The position numbers and the translations under genes are program-made. From assembly GCA_009731375.1 (NCBI GenBank), contig BJOX01000322.1:482129-520601 (forward strand): DNA of 38,473 nt, written 5' to 3'. Each line of letters opens with the position of its first letter. The first letter of the stretch is position 1. The stretch comes from Paulinella micropora (lineage: Eukaryota > Cercozoa > Imbricatea > Euglyphida). Shown piece by piece: positions 17,401 to 25,800 of the stretch. The notes under the pieces are model-generated. The model had not been told where the DNA came from. It searched no databases and saw nothing but the letters and a program-made list of their open reading frames with translations.

Positions 17401-19827
17401 CTGGCGGTCGACTATGCTATCTTTCTCATCAACATGCAAGCGAGAGCAGGGGCAAAGATGACGAGGCACGAGATGTTCTACAAAAGGCCAGCTCCACCCT
17501 TCTCCATCCTGAAGCCTTTTGGGTGCTTATGTGTGTACTACAAGGGTGGCAAGAAGGGCCAAGAGAAGGGAGTGCCAGGAGTGTTCATGGGGGTGAGCAC
17601 AGAGGAGTCAGCCTATAAGGTGTGGAGTTACTACAAAGGTAAGCTGGTGACGACGGCGGACATGGTCGTCAGGGACTCTACTGTACATGGCTGGCCTACT
17701 CTCTACCCACGGGGCAAGATGGCATCGTCACTGCAACACAGCTTCCAAACTGCCAACCCAGTTCGAGAGAAGGGGGCCGAAAAGGGCGAAAAACCCGGTG
17801 CATTTTTTACTGCAAGTGAACAGCGACTGTTAGACAAATTGCTGGAAGTGGTAACTGGTGAAGATAAAAATGATACCGGGGAAGAGGGGTGCATAGTGGA
17901 AGACGTGGCGGACGGACCGGAAGTGTTTTCTGCACGTGATGGTGTTCCAACTGACGAAGCTGGGGTTGTGGAGCTGGTGGTCGTTGGGGACGAGGGGTCG
18001 AGTAGTGGTCGTGCCAGAAAGGTGGGAGCAGGGGCTACTGATGGGAAGGTCGGAAGGGCAGCTGCTGGTGCACCTTTGCCTCGTTCAGGAGCATTGCAGG
18101 GTCGTGCTGGAGCGGACCAGAAGAGAGATGCAAGGGGGGTGCCAGTGGTGTGGACAGGTAACATCATTGACACATCCAACATAGTTGCAGGGGTGAGGAG
18201 CAGGAAGCCAACGAAGCCAACTAACTTCCGCTCTGGTGCATACTTGGTGACGGTCCCGATTCCTCATCGAGAGGCTACTGCCTCAGGCAAATTTAACGAC
18301 TCAAGGTTCAAGGACATCGACAAGCACCTCAGGTTGGGTGCTATCGTGGAGCGTCATGTGTCAGAGAAGCCTCCGGGGCAACCACTGGTCCCAACAAGGT
18401 TTGTCGACTTTGAAAAGCGAGAGACGGTCGATGGTCCGGTAGTGGATACAAAGTCAAGGATTGCTGGCATTGGTTTCCGACAACCGGCGTGGCAGTACGA
18501 TAGAGTGGATCTACCGACGTGTAGAGTTGAGTTGGTGTGGTCTACGTGTGCTCTTGCGGTATTGCAGGACCTTGATATATTTGGAATGGACGAGGAGAGT
18601 GCGTTCCCGCAGGTAAAGCTGCGGGTACCGGTGTGGCTGCAACCTCCGGCTGGATACGCGCCACCTAATGTGGTATGGGAAGCTCTTGGGGGGGTCAACG
18701 GTTTGAAGCCCTCTGGCCACATTTATTGGAACGACCGAGTGGTTCCGACTCAGAAGAAGATGGGCTTCGTGCAGAGCATCCTGGAGCCGGTCATGTTCGG
18801 AAGGATTGATCCTGAGACGAAGAAGACTGAAGTATTGACGTACCATGTCGATGATAACATTCATGCTGCAGCGTCTAAGGCAAGCCGAAAGGAGTATGTG
18901 GAGAAGCTCAACGAGGAGTGGGGGAACGTGAAGGATCTAGGCCCGGTCAAACAGTTCCTCTCGCTTGAGTTTGAGGTTAGTAGGAAGGGTGGAGAATACA
19001 CCGTATCTATCTACCAACGCGAGTATACGGAGACGTTGATGGCAAGGTTCAAGAGGAGCGACGGGCGTCCATGGATGCCGGCCAAGACGCCGTGGTTGCC
19101 GGAGGGATCGAAGATGGTGCCGGCGCTGGGGGAGTACTCGCCACAGGAGATTGTAGGGAGTTACATCTACTTGAAAGCGAGTTGCCCGGAGTCGGTTCTT
19201 CCGTTGAGTTACCTGGCTGAGCATCAGTCCGACAGGAGCAAGTTCGATTATCGAGCGGCGGAGCAGCTATTGCGCTATTTCCTGTTCGTCAAGAACAGGG
19301 GTGTTAAGTTCTCGTCGAATGGCAACCGTACGCCGGAGGCGGACTCAGATTCGTCCTTAGGAAATGGAAGTCGCATGTACTCGCGAACAGGGGGTGTGGT
19401 GTTCCTGGCGGATGGGCCTGTGATGGTGAGGGCTTCCAATCAGAAGCATTTGGCCACAGGCACGCAAGAGAGTGAAACCTATGCGGCTTCGGAGGTGTTG
19501 CATGATCTTGAGTCGGTGCGTAATATGATTCGGGCTCTGCCTTGGTCGGATGAAAACCCATTGAAAGACGAGTTGATGGCGACGCCGACTCTCAATGTCG
19601 ACAATCAGGCTACGGTGTGTACTGCGCCGGAATCGGTGTTTGGTAAGAAGCTGCGTCATATTGCTCTGAGGCATTACCATTTGACTGAGGCGATGAGGAA
19701 GGGGGAGGTTGTGATGCGTTGGGTCCCGTCAGCAGACAATCGCGCCGATGTTCTCTCAAAGAAAATCGCTAGCCCCTCCTTGTTCAAGAAGGGGGCAGAC
19801 AGACTGTCTGGACATCAGTCCAAGTAA
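14278..19827 (+). CDS. pol: copia Gag-Pol polyprotein with an embedded MYND zinc finger
   Basis: 1849 residues from the ATG at 14278. Gag helices occupy 1-160. A Cys/His cluster starting CYNC lies at 177-205. An MYND-type zinc finger occupies 387-426 (CEAC, CSRCKMVAYC, CQ, HKEFC), followed by a helical region that I cannot assign. The protease motif DCGSSQHM has its Asp at 693, with Cys where Ser or Thr is usual. Integrase acids are D917 (SADGTGR), D982 (RTDKEW) and E1016 (AYAEAG), followed by the copia pattern FSILKPFGCLCVYY. Reverse transcriptase has MDEESAF and YHVDD at 1522-1526, where YVDD is usual. RNase H has DSDSSLGNG (D about 1689), ESETYA, VDNQAT and NRADVLSK. The frame is intact, and with matching LTRs it suggests recent activity. 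About 490 residues between Gag and protease are extra compared with ordinary copia elements. Confidence 0.95.
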   Translation: MWLYKALENGSPAERIVRHLVREPALRPEELVGILRQRYQGNAAHQKQKRNSIVSNWQFNAKDDMMAQLRDFMSHCEFLEDHGEPVSVTLQMQFVKTALAKCAEKHLWKPFLDAQVTNPSLECDDFEAAFERRVIANEEQRMATKEEAAMWANGQAKVDKSDKGDKGGKSDRPKLECYNCSKGHKYFRCMEKCRIPGHEHVGKSCPTLKDRYRKKIPKEEKPKKDVAANGGRDQGRKGSGAPRNPPAAAVSCMAFDLRRQRRATMVDPVPRYAVGEEEYLAPAADGSGLRVIPKKGEKTCGYAFMAQNETRFVFVAPPESEAEGNQSNGTVNVADFCTVFNNAPLAELHWWKWYYNLRISPDEWEQWASGLSGAEPCGKDTPVPLECEACSVTQLAKPKMCSRCKMVAYCDRGCQRIDYPAHKEFCKWTQNEGKEDWAKVVESGREPRGLGPHSLNETRRRGDVAYRRLLRYCTVRPDVGESAMALQPRYNDILLLMGPPKEANEYVQASWDILQEAKRHVTSEPERVLLRAKERYFPWVYQLSSIEAATEQALAQRRAGLNTSATTMGRSGGTSDVIAGQGESAYSERRVGRWEEERTVITLEGGGGDPVPRNVMDDEKKPPNTPPTQLVSDNAQDGDVEMTEEGRSMQEGGLHRDGGGTSTGGEEDKGPTAHMAFEDGVMGGQDLYEVYLDCGSSQHMIPIEDALSKIGQEEGVAVRGISGLIKTVAMGDTSFTGMNGEGGQQEVEMGETYVLPTLDRTLFSSGRLQRTGYTIVMQDDEFFVMRKKVMVEACEKILTGSFDADTCQYRFHVANPPGWRKEKKECSPFPECNTAFWSTSMKPSTTVDMSEINGIFHFGETMARQFLKQNGLTPKGKASTLRCDCLACSTTKITKHSSFEGASLTLCAKTGEDWSADGTGRIPFPLYGNTPYCLLFVENVSGYLKGHWNHTRASDIAVKQLAAVRVWSKTQTGNDMKQFRTDKEWISNAVKDFLRSEGIEPRLPVRADPNKDAYAEAGIHIVFSLAATLLTARSVPVYFLPLAVDYAIFLINMQARAGAKMTRHEMFYKRPAPPFSILKPFGCLCVYYKGGKKGQEKGVPGVFMGVSTEESAYKVWSYYKGKLVTTADMVVRDSTVHGWPTLYPRGKMASSLQHSFQTANPVREKGAEKGEKPGAFFTASEQRLLDKLLEVVTGEDKNDTGEEGCIVEDVADGPEVFSARDGVPTDEAGVVELVVVGDEGSSSGRARKVGAGATDGKVGRAAAGAPLPRSGALQGRAGADQKRDARGVPVVWTGNIIDTSNIVAGVRSRKPTKPTNFRSGAYLVTVPIPHREATASGKFNDSRFKDIDKHLRLGAIVERHVSEKPPGQPLVPTRFVDFEKRETVDGPVVDTKSRIAGIGFRQPAWQYDRVDLPTCRVELVWSTCALAVLQDLDIFGMDEESAFPQVKLRVPVWLQPPAGYAPPNVVWEALGGVNGLKPSGHIYWNDRVVPTQKKMGFVQSILEPVMFGRIDPETKKTEVLTYHVDDNIHAAASKASRKEYVEKLNEEWGNVKDLGPVKQFLSLEFEVSRKGGEYTVSIYQREYTETLMARFKRSDGRPWMPAKTPWLPEGSKMVPALGEYSPQEIVGSYIYLKASCPESVLPLSYLAEHQSDRSKFDYRAAEQLLRYFLFVKNRGVKFSSNGNRTPEADSDSSLGNGSRMYSRTGGVVFLADGPVMVRASNQKHLATGTQESETYAASEVLHDLESVRNMIRALPWSDENPLKDELMATPTLNVDNQATVCTAPESVFGKKLRHIALRHYHLTEAMRKGEVVMRWVPSADNRADVLSKKIASPSLFKKGADRLSGHQSK
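15436..15555 (+). other. MYND-type zinc finger coding segment within copia pol
   Basis: The spacing C-x2-C, then C-x2-C-x4-Y-C-x3-C-Q, then H-K-x2-C matches the MYND family, a protein-protein interaction domain of eukaryotic regulators. It lies between the nucleocapsid cluster and the protease. Whether the element captured it from the host or shares it with a wider lineage cannot be told from one copy. Confidence 0.85.
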
Positions 19828-19958
19828 GCATTACTGAGGATGCTTATGCCTTTGCTCATTAGAGGTGTCCTATGACTCTAGTGATAAGGTTAGAATATAT
19901 TTGTGACTTCTACCTCACTAGTGACTTTATTGGTAACTACCTCTGAAATTAGGGGGAG
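19828..19958 (+). other. copia 3' non-coding segment and polypurine tract
   Basis: Short non-coding stretch after the pol stop. It ends in AATTAGGGGGAG directly against the 3' LTR. The purine tract at 19951-19958 is the likely plus-strand primer. Confidence 0.8.
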
Positions 19959-20251
19959 CTTTACATTACAATAACGGTTAGAATAATTTCTGACAGCAGT
20001 TACTCATGATATGACAGTTACGTCATTTATTATATGTCGATAGGACTGATTTACCAATTATTTACGACTGACCTAATTAATGAATTTGGCATTGTCAGCC
20101 AGTCACATGTTATGGTTTTGCCGCCTTCAGTTTGGCGGTAATAATTTTACTCAATAAATCTCTCACAATCTGTTCAACTGCGAACTACCAAAGTGTCCCG
20201 GTCTTCAACCCGGCCTCTGTCAACTAAGCTACCGGATTTATAAATACATTG
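19959..20251 (+). repeat. 3' LTR of the copia element
   Basis: 293 bp, read base by base against the 5' LTR with no difference found. The GAAAA target duplication follows at 20252-20256. Confidence 0.93.
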
Positions 20252-20358
20252 GAAAAATTAATCGGAAACGATGTTTTGTGATGACGTCAGTCAGAACAAA
20301 ATATCAATTAAATATTTATTTATTTAAAAAATACTAAAATATAATAATCTTAGTATAA

Positions 20359-20880
20359 ATGCCGTCTCCAGAAGCAAGTCGTAAGAACTGGGGTAAGGCT
20401 GTGGAAAGTATCAAGAGCAAAAAGCAACAAAAGATTGAAATAGCGAAAGAGAAATTAGCAAAGTGTAGAAAGGCTTATGTAGGCGATGATGAAGAGATGG
20501 AGGAAAAGATAAACCTCATGGCCGAAATGAGTGTTGCTAATGATATTATTAATGGAAAAGACCAAGATGATACACCAGAAGAAAGCAGTGAGAGTGATGA
20601 AGAATGTGATTTTACCGACATTATCGCAGAAAAGATTGATAAGATGAAAATAAGAAGAAAGAAAGCGGAAGCAAAGAAGAAAGTAAGTAAAAAGATTGTG
20701 CCTGAGCCTGAACCTGATGAGAGCGAAAGCGAAAGCGAAGAAAGTGATGAGGAACCAAAGCCCAAAAAGGGGAGAGGTAAAAAATCAAACATATCTGTTA
20801 ATATTTATAATCAATCTGAAAAGGCTAATAAAAAAGAAAAAAATAATCATGATGTCTCGCGGATGTTTCTTAAGTTCTAA
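20359..20880 (+). CDS. Charged Lys/Glu-rich protein of the PLV-like element, unknown function
   Basis: 173 residues from an ATG after an A+T-rich leader. The protein alternates basic and acidic blocks (KSKKQQKIEIAKEKLAKCRK; DESESESEESDEEPKPKKGR) and looks helical and partly disordered. I recognise no enzyme motif. It is an intact ORF between the fibre gene and the GIY-YIG gene, with low GC like its viral neighbours and unlike the copia DNA beside it. It overlaps the convergent GIY-YIG gene by 4 bp, a compact layout typical of viruses. A virion or DNA-binding role is possible but not shown. Confidence 0.6.
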   Translation: MPSPEASRKNWGKAVESIKSKKQQKIEIAKEKLAKCRKAYVGDDEEMEEKINLMAEMSVANDIINGKDQDDTPEESSESDEECDFTDIIAEKIDKMKIRRKKAEAKKKVSKKIVPEPEPDESESESEESDEEPKPKKGRGKKSNISVNIYNQSEKANKKEKNNHDVSRMFLKF

Positions 20881-21368
20881 AGTCCAAATGAAAATAAACC
20901 AATTGGGTTTCTTTTAGTATTATACATTTTAAATTTTTGTTTGTTGTTTTCTTTGTATTGATTTTGATAAACATGAATTTTTTCTATGTTTTCTTGATAT
21001 TTTTGTCTTCTTTTATCATTAATTGCTTTTTTGTTTTCTCTGCGATATTCCTGTTGCCATTCAGTTTTTGTTCTTCCTTCTATTCTTTTATTTACACATT
21101 TCATTTCTCTTATTAATTCACCTTCTCTTTTTTCAAGTTCCATTTTGTTATTACAAGGAAACATTTCAATAAGTTCAATGTAGTTATCATCATATTTAAC
21201 GATTTCAAAAGAAGAAACATAATGATATTTTCCATTTATCCAGTTTTTGTAATCTTTTTTATGACTATAAAGTCTTTTATAAAGAGGTTGAATAGTTGAT
21301 CCAATATAAATTTTGTCTGTCTTGTAAGACCTAATAGCATAAATCTTACCTTCCTTGTAATCAGGCAT
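20877..21368 (-). CDS. GIY-YIG family endonuclease
   Basis: 163 residues. The defining motif is present as KIYAIRS with KIYIGST (residues about 8-25), followed by the catalytic-region Arg in LYKRLYSHKKDY and the metal-binding Glu in LEKREGELI. The C-terminal half is Lys/Gln/Asn-rich (QQEYRRENKKAINDKRRQKY), a common DNA-contact extension. Single-domain enzymes of this kind are frequent in large DNA viruses, virophages and Polinton-like viruses, where they may act as homing or DNA-processing nucleases. The ORF is uninterrupted, in contrast to the integrase next to it. It is convergent with the Lys-rich ORF and divergent from the integrase. Confidence 0.85.
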   Translation of the reverse strand: MPDYKEGKIYAIRSYKTDKIYIGSTIQPLYKRLYSHKKDYKNWINGKYHYVSSFEIVKYDDNYIELIEMFPCNNKMELEKREGELIREMKCVNKRIEGRTKTEWQQEYRRENKKAINDKRRQKYQENIEKIHVYQNQYKENNKQKFKMYNTKRNPIGLFSFGL

Positions 21369-21433
21369 TATCGTTTTATATCGGTTATTATCGTTATATA
21401 TAATATGTCATAAAACTTTAACATAAAATTTTA

Positions 21434-22440
21434 ATGATATATTATAATATGGACTACAAACATAGTCAGCAGCAACAACAAGAAACTCCTGAGCAGACAG
21501 AGCGGAAAGAAAAACTTGAAGAAGCAATTGAAATACACAAGCAATCAAAGCCCGCTAAGATATGGAACACAATAACAGTCCCCGAGGCTAAACCACTAAG
21601 CCCAGTAATTATTGACTTAATGGATATGTCGAAGGTTGCGACAAAGAAAGGTAATGCAAACTATAATTTCGGACTAGTAGCCATTGATGTCTATAGCCGT
21701 CGTGGGTGGATTGAGCCAATTGAAAATAAACTACAGGTTATGTTTTGGAAGGATTACAAAAATATTTACGAAAGAAGTCCCTAAAAGTATTACTTCAGAT
21801 AATGGAGGTGAATTTAAGGGGCAAGTGGCTGAATATTTTAGACAAAACAATATTGAGCACAGACTGGTTCAAGTAGGCGATCACAGAACAATGGGGATAA
21901 TAGATAGATTTATTAGAACAATAGGGAATGAATTAAATTAATATGGGAATTTAATGAAAATTTTCTATGGGTGCCGATTATTCATGAGGTTGTTGATGCT
22001 TATAATAAAACATATTATACAACAATAAAAGCAGTTCCTATTAATGTTTATGAAGGGACTGAAAAAAACACCCAGGAAATATACAGAAATCCTTTAATTA
22101 ATGAATTCCCTAAGGGAACAAGAGTGAGAAAGGAATTAGAAAGAACTATTTTTTCTAAAGGTGATAAACAATTCAGTAAAACTATATTTAAGGTTAAGGA
22201 CCGTAAGGGCTTTAAAGTTATCCTATCTGAAGAGGACTTAGAGTAAGGCCGAGTGAATTATTAAAGACCCATGTTGATGAGAACCGGAAGAAGAAGAACC
22301 TGCAGAGCAGTTAGCCGATAAAGTTAAACAAATTACGAAAGAGAAAAAAATATTAATTTATTAAAATCACTTGAAATTAAACTGGAAGACATACGAAGTA
22401 GTGCTAGAATTAAAAAGAAAGTTGAAAAGTTAGACTTGTA
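21434..22440 (+). pseudogene. rve-type integrase of a Polinton/PLV-like element, frameshifted
   Basis: The first frame (from about 21434) holds VIIDLMDMSKVA and GLVAIDVYSRRGWIEPI, the first part of a retroviral-type integrase core with its first catalytic Asp. A frameshift near 21740-21780 leads to SITSDNGGEFKG (second Asp) and DHRTMGIIDRFIRTIG, where an Asp stands at the position usually held by the catalytic Glu. A stop near 21940 and another shift precede WVPIIHEVVDAYNKTYY, and then a chromodomain-like end with VRPSELLK in yet another frame, followed by a Lys-rich tail to 22440. At least three frame breaks mean it is dead unless the assembly is wrong. This integrase order is that of Maverick/Polinton and virophage elements, not of LTR retrotransposons, because no RT is linked. 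Confidence 0.75.
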
Positions 22441-23187
22441 AGTTATTAATTATTTTTGGCTTGAATGTATTTCTTATGATTTATGGTTGTCTCATGAATT
22501 TTTTTCCCATTTATCCTTATAGTTGGTATGTTCACGTTGCGTATAATGGGTACGCGTGTGATTTGGCGAGAGTGGAACTTTTGCGCGCAAGAAAGCAAAA
22601 TGATCACTTGTGGGTGGGCGATACATTCCCTCTCCAACCATCCCTGACTTTTGTTCCTGTCAGCTTTCTTGACCTTCCTTGCATCGTTATATATGCGAGT
22701 CCACGAGTGCCTTCATGGCCTGAGAGAGAGGTGAGGAGGTGGTGGGGTGTGTGACTTTATATATCTACGCCAATGTTACTATTACCAACTAATACGGTGG
22801 CATTTGTAAAGGGTGTGTGCACGTGGCCATGGTATGCTTCAATGTGATCCGATAATACACCGGGGGTACCCGGGCCCCACTATTCTTGTTATCATTGTCA
22901 TAAATCTCTTGCTCTTTCTCCCTTTCTCCCTTTCTCCCTTTCTCCCTTTCCTTCTTTCTTTTACTTCTTTCTCTTCTTCGTCTTCGAGAAATCGCCTTTC
23001 TGTTGTTGTTTTTTGTTTATCGCTGATCATCACTGCTTGCCTTCGTTTCTTCTTTTATACTCTGCGCATGAATTTCGCGTGAGCCCTTCTTTTCTAGGGT
23101 GTACGGTTTGTTTGCTTTATTTTTGTGTGCATATTTATGTCGTTGTCTTGTCTTTGCAGCGTCAAGAACGCAGTCAATCAGCAGAAC
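22441..23187. other. Non-coding DNA, nothing recognised
   Basis: No supported gene. It contains a (CCCTTTCT)n pyrimidine stretch at about 22915-22960. A segment at 22985-23030 (AAATCGCCTTTCTGTTGTTG, then TTTGTTTATCG) recurs loosely after the gap at 23456-23545. No terminal inverted repeat of the viral element could be seen here. Confidence 0.5.
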
Positions 23188-23370
23188 CTGTCTCCCTTTT
23201 CCTCTCCCTCTTCCTCTCCCTCTTCCTCTCCCTCTTCCTCTCCCTCTTCCTCTCCCTCTTCCTCTCCCTCTTCCTCTCCCTCTTAATCTCCCTCTTCCTC
23301 TCCCTCTTCCTTTCCCTCTTCCTCTCCCTCTTCCTCTCTCTCTTCCCCTTCCTCTTCCTCCCCCTCTTCC
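23188..23370 (+). repeat. (CTCTTCCTCTCC)n pyrimidine microsatellite
   Basis: About 180 bp of CCCTCTTCCTCTC units with few interruptions. Open frames on both strands here are repeat artefacts. Confidence 0.9.
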
Positions 23371-23445
23371 TTCTACCGCTGCAGTCATTACTATTATTGT
23401 TATCATCATTATTCTCTGCCTCCCCCCTTCCCCCCCCCCCCCCCC

Positions 23446-23540
23446 NNNNNNNNNNGAATCGCCTTTTTTCTCTGTAATGTTGTTGTTGTTGTTGTTGTTG
23501 TTGTTTGTTTGTTTGTTTGTTTGTTTGTTTGTTTATCGTT
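23446..23540. other. Assembly gap at poly-C followed by (TTG)n and (TTTG)n
   Basis: Ten Ns (23446-23455) follow a C15-type run. They are followed by GTTGTTG and TTTG microsatellites (23478-23537). Confidence 0.85.
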
Positions 23541-23597
23541 CTTCATCACGACATGAAAAAGCACCCAGCTCGTGTAATGTAGGAAAAAGGCCACAAG

Positions 23598-23606
23598 CAC
23601 TACAAG
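23598..23606 (+). repeat. CACTACAAG terminus of the CACTA-type element
   Basis: First nine bases match the canonical end of En/Spm-like elements. Only one end is in view. Confidence 0.5.
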
Positions 23607-23614
23607 TACGGAAA

Positions 23615-24100
23615 GTAGTGATCATCACTTAGTACGTAGTGATGCATCACTAAGCTGTTAGTGATGAGCTTAGTGATATATTTTTTACTTAGTGATGAGG
23701 GTAGTGATGATCACTATTTATTTGCATCAGTGAAAAAAAATGAAAAAGTTAGTGATGAAATACGTAGTGATCATCACTACACTAGTGATCTTGATGAAAG
23801 TTAGTGATGAAACACGTAGTGATCATCACTACGCTAGTGATCGATGATGAAAGCTAGTGATGAAATACGTAGTGATCATCACTACGTTAGTGATGTGTTA
23901 CAAAACTAAAAAACGTTAGTGATAAAATTTATAGTGACGAGCACTAGGGTAGTGATCTTGTTTAGGATGTGTCTTAGTGATGATCAGTACACGCTCAAGC
24001 TAATAAAAGTCTAGTGCTCATCACTAAGTGTCATAATCTAGTGCCCATCACTACCTTGTGAGCGTCCATCACTAAGGTCATAGTGACCGGAACTAGTTAT
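23615..24100. repeat. Subterminal array of AGTGATSATCACT dyad repeats
   Basis: About 20 copies in both orientations of a palindromic core (AGTGATGATCACT, AGTGATCATCACT), many bordered by TA to give TAGTGATCATCACTA. Dense inverted subterminal repeats are the known binding sites of transposition proteins in CACTA elements. Spacing is irregular here, unlike the 21-bp arrays further right. Confidence 0.8.
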
Positions 24101-24507
24101 ATTTAACATCATATTAAAGTTCATATCTGTACCCTGTCTCTGTGAAATATGAGCGTCACTGGGATATTTTTAATAATCAGTGTCTTGATTTAAAAGGTAG
24201 ATTGTGTCTAAAATGTTGCTGGATTTAATGAATTTCTTACATCTGTCTCCTGCTGATCCAAGAAGTACTCAGCATCGCTATCATTACTTTCCTCACCGTC
24301 CGGGGCAGCAAAAATCTCGTTTAGAATAGGAGCGTCAGGCCTAGCTATAGAGTCCACCCCACCTTGGTCCGCCTCATCATCTGACGTTTCCAGATTCACC
24401 TCTAGTATTTGTCTTGCTTCTGGCAGTTTCTGTTCAGCCTCACTGTCACTCGCATATAACGCATCAAGATCAACCACAGGAATGTCTTGGTCAGGTGCTG
24501 GTGCTGG

Positions 24508-24627
24508 ATCCTTACCATCCACCAACCTATCCACTGCCTCTTGCATATAATCAGGCAGAATCNNNNNNNNNNATCCTTAACATCCACCAACCTATCCACT
24601 GCCTCTTGCATATAATCAGGCAGAATC
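24508..24627. other. Assembly gap (N 24563-24572) flanked by duplicate 55-mers
   Basis: Bases 24508-24562 and 24573-24627 differ at one position and encode the same DYMQEAVDRLVD segment of the transposase. An unmerged contig overlap is the likely cause, so the gene is probably shorter by one copy. Confidence 0.88.
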
Positions 24628-25639
24628 ATGTGGAATCATCGACCGGAATCCAATACATGAAGCCACTCTTGGTAGGTACGTCTGCAGTCACGCAATGCAT
24701 CTCCAATGAGCTCAAAGGGAGAAACTGTAATTTCTCTCTGCGATCGGGAATCGCTTTACATAGCCACATACCACGCTTTTTGGGATCTGTGTAGCACCGC
24801 AGAAGCTCTACCGCTGCGAGTTCCAAAGTTATGTCTGGATTGGTCAATGCCACTGCAAGGTAATAGCGGATATATGCGCCATATCTCCACTGCTGCGAAC
24901 CCCACCTGGAAAATCTCTTTTGAGATCTTCCTTTGCAACTGCACATGTTCCTCCTGCGTAACGTTTGCTGGATGATTCACCACATACCATGCACACCGCT
25001 CGGACGACTGCCCTCCTGTGCTTAGTAACATCACAACGAAGAGCAGAGAAATCAGGACGTTCATTTGTTGGCACATCAACTCGAGAAAGCCCTAACTCTC
25101 TCCAGTACTTTTCCAAGAATGAAAACATCCGTACGCTGCTCTTCAGCGAGCTTGTACTTTTTTGTACAAATTAACCTGTTTGGTTCACCCGGATTCACAT
25201 GGAGCTGGAGCTGGTTTTCATCAAACTGAAAACATTTCCTCCTGGTGTTGGTGTTTGGCATGACAGCGCTTTGTTGCACGTCAGAGGGCGCCTGTCCAAA
25301 TGTGCTCCTCAGACATGCAACCTCATTCCAGCGTTTGAAAAGGGTCATTTCAGGGTCTTTCTGGCTGTGTACTTGGCCTTTCAAAAACTTCTGCTGCCTT
25401 TCTAGCCAATATGCAGAAATGTCTGGTAGAGGGCCCCAATTCTTCATGTGATGCATAACTCCACACACAAGTTGATGCAGCCAAAAGGTATGCTCCGTCC
25501 TGAGCAGGACTCGTGCAATCTTCACTACCTACAAGGATATGTTCACCTTCATACATTACGTCAATTCAATGTAAATCTTGCATACCATGATGATTATTAG
25601 TATTGTCAAGATGTAGTGACTAGACAATATACCTTATGA

Positions 25640-25800
25640 TGACGACCACTATAGTGATCATCACTAAGATGCTAGTGCTCATCACTACGTGTCTAGTGCC
25701 CATCACTAAAAATCTAGTTTCCATCACTAAAACCGTAGTGATCATCACTACGGTTGACTTTTTTTTTTCTTTTTTTTTTTTTTTTTTTTTTTGTTACAAA
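25640..25800. repeat. Intronic dyad-repeat array with poly-T
   Basis: Six or so copies of AGTGATCATCACTA-like units in an intron of the transposase gene, followed by a T-rich run (25757-25792) that lies on the donor side on the minus strand. Confidence 0.8.

Larger units (their letters stand above)
13608..20251 (+). mobile_element. Ty1/copia LTR retrotransposon, full length (6.64 kb)
   Basis: Two 293-bp direct LTRs (13608-13900 and 19959-20251) read as identical. The element is flanked by the 5-bp duplication GAAAA (13603-13607 and 20252-20256). A primer-binding-like site follows the 5' LTR and an AGGGGGAG purine tract precedes the 3' LTR. Internal order is Gag, protease, integrase, reverse transcriptase, RNase H, which defines copia. 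It lies inside the PLV-like remnant and is younger than it. Confidence 0.95.

Noticed and set aside
21434-22246. The rve integrase as part of the copia or another LTR element
   Set aside because: It lies outside the copia LTRs and target duplication, no RT or RNase H is linked, and its sequence pattern is of the Polinton type.
23017-23632. Leu/Pro- and Gly/Arg-rich ORFs
   Set aside because: They translate the CTCTTC microsatellite and cross an N gap.
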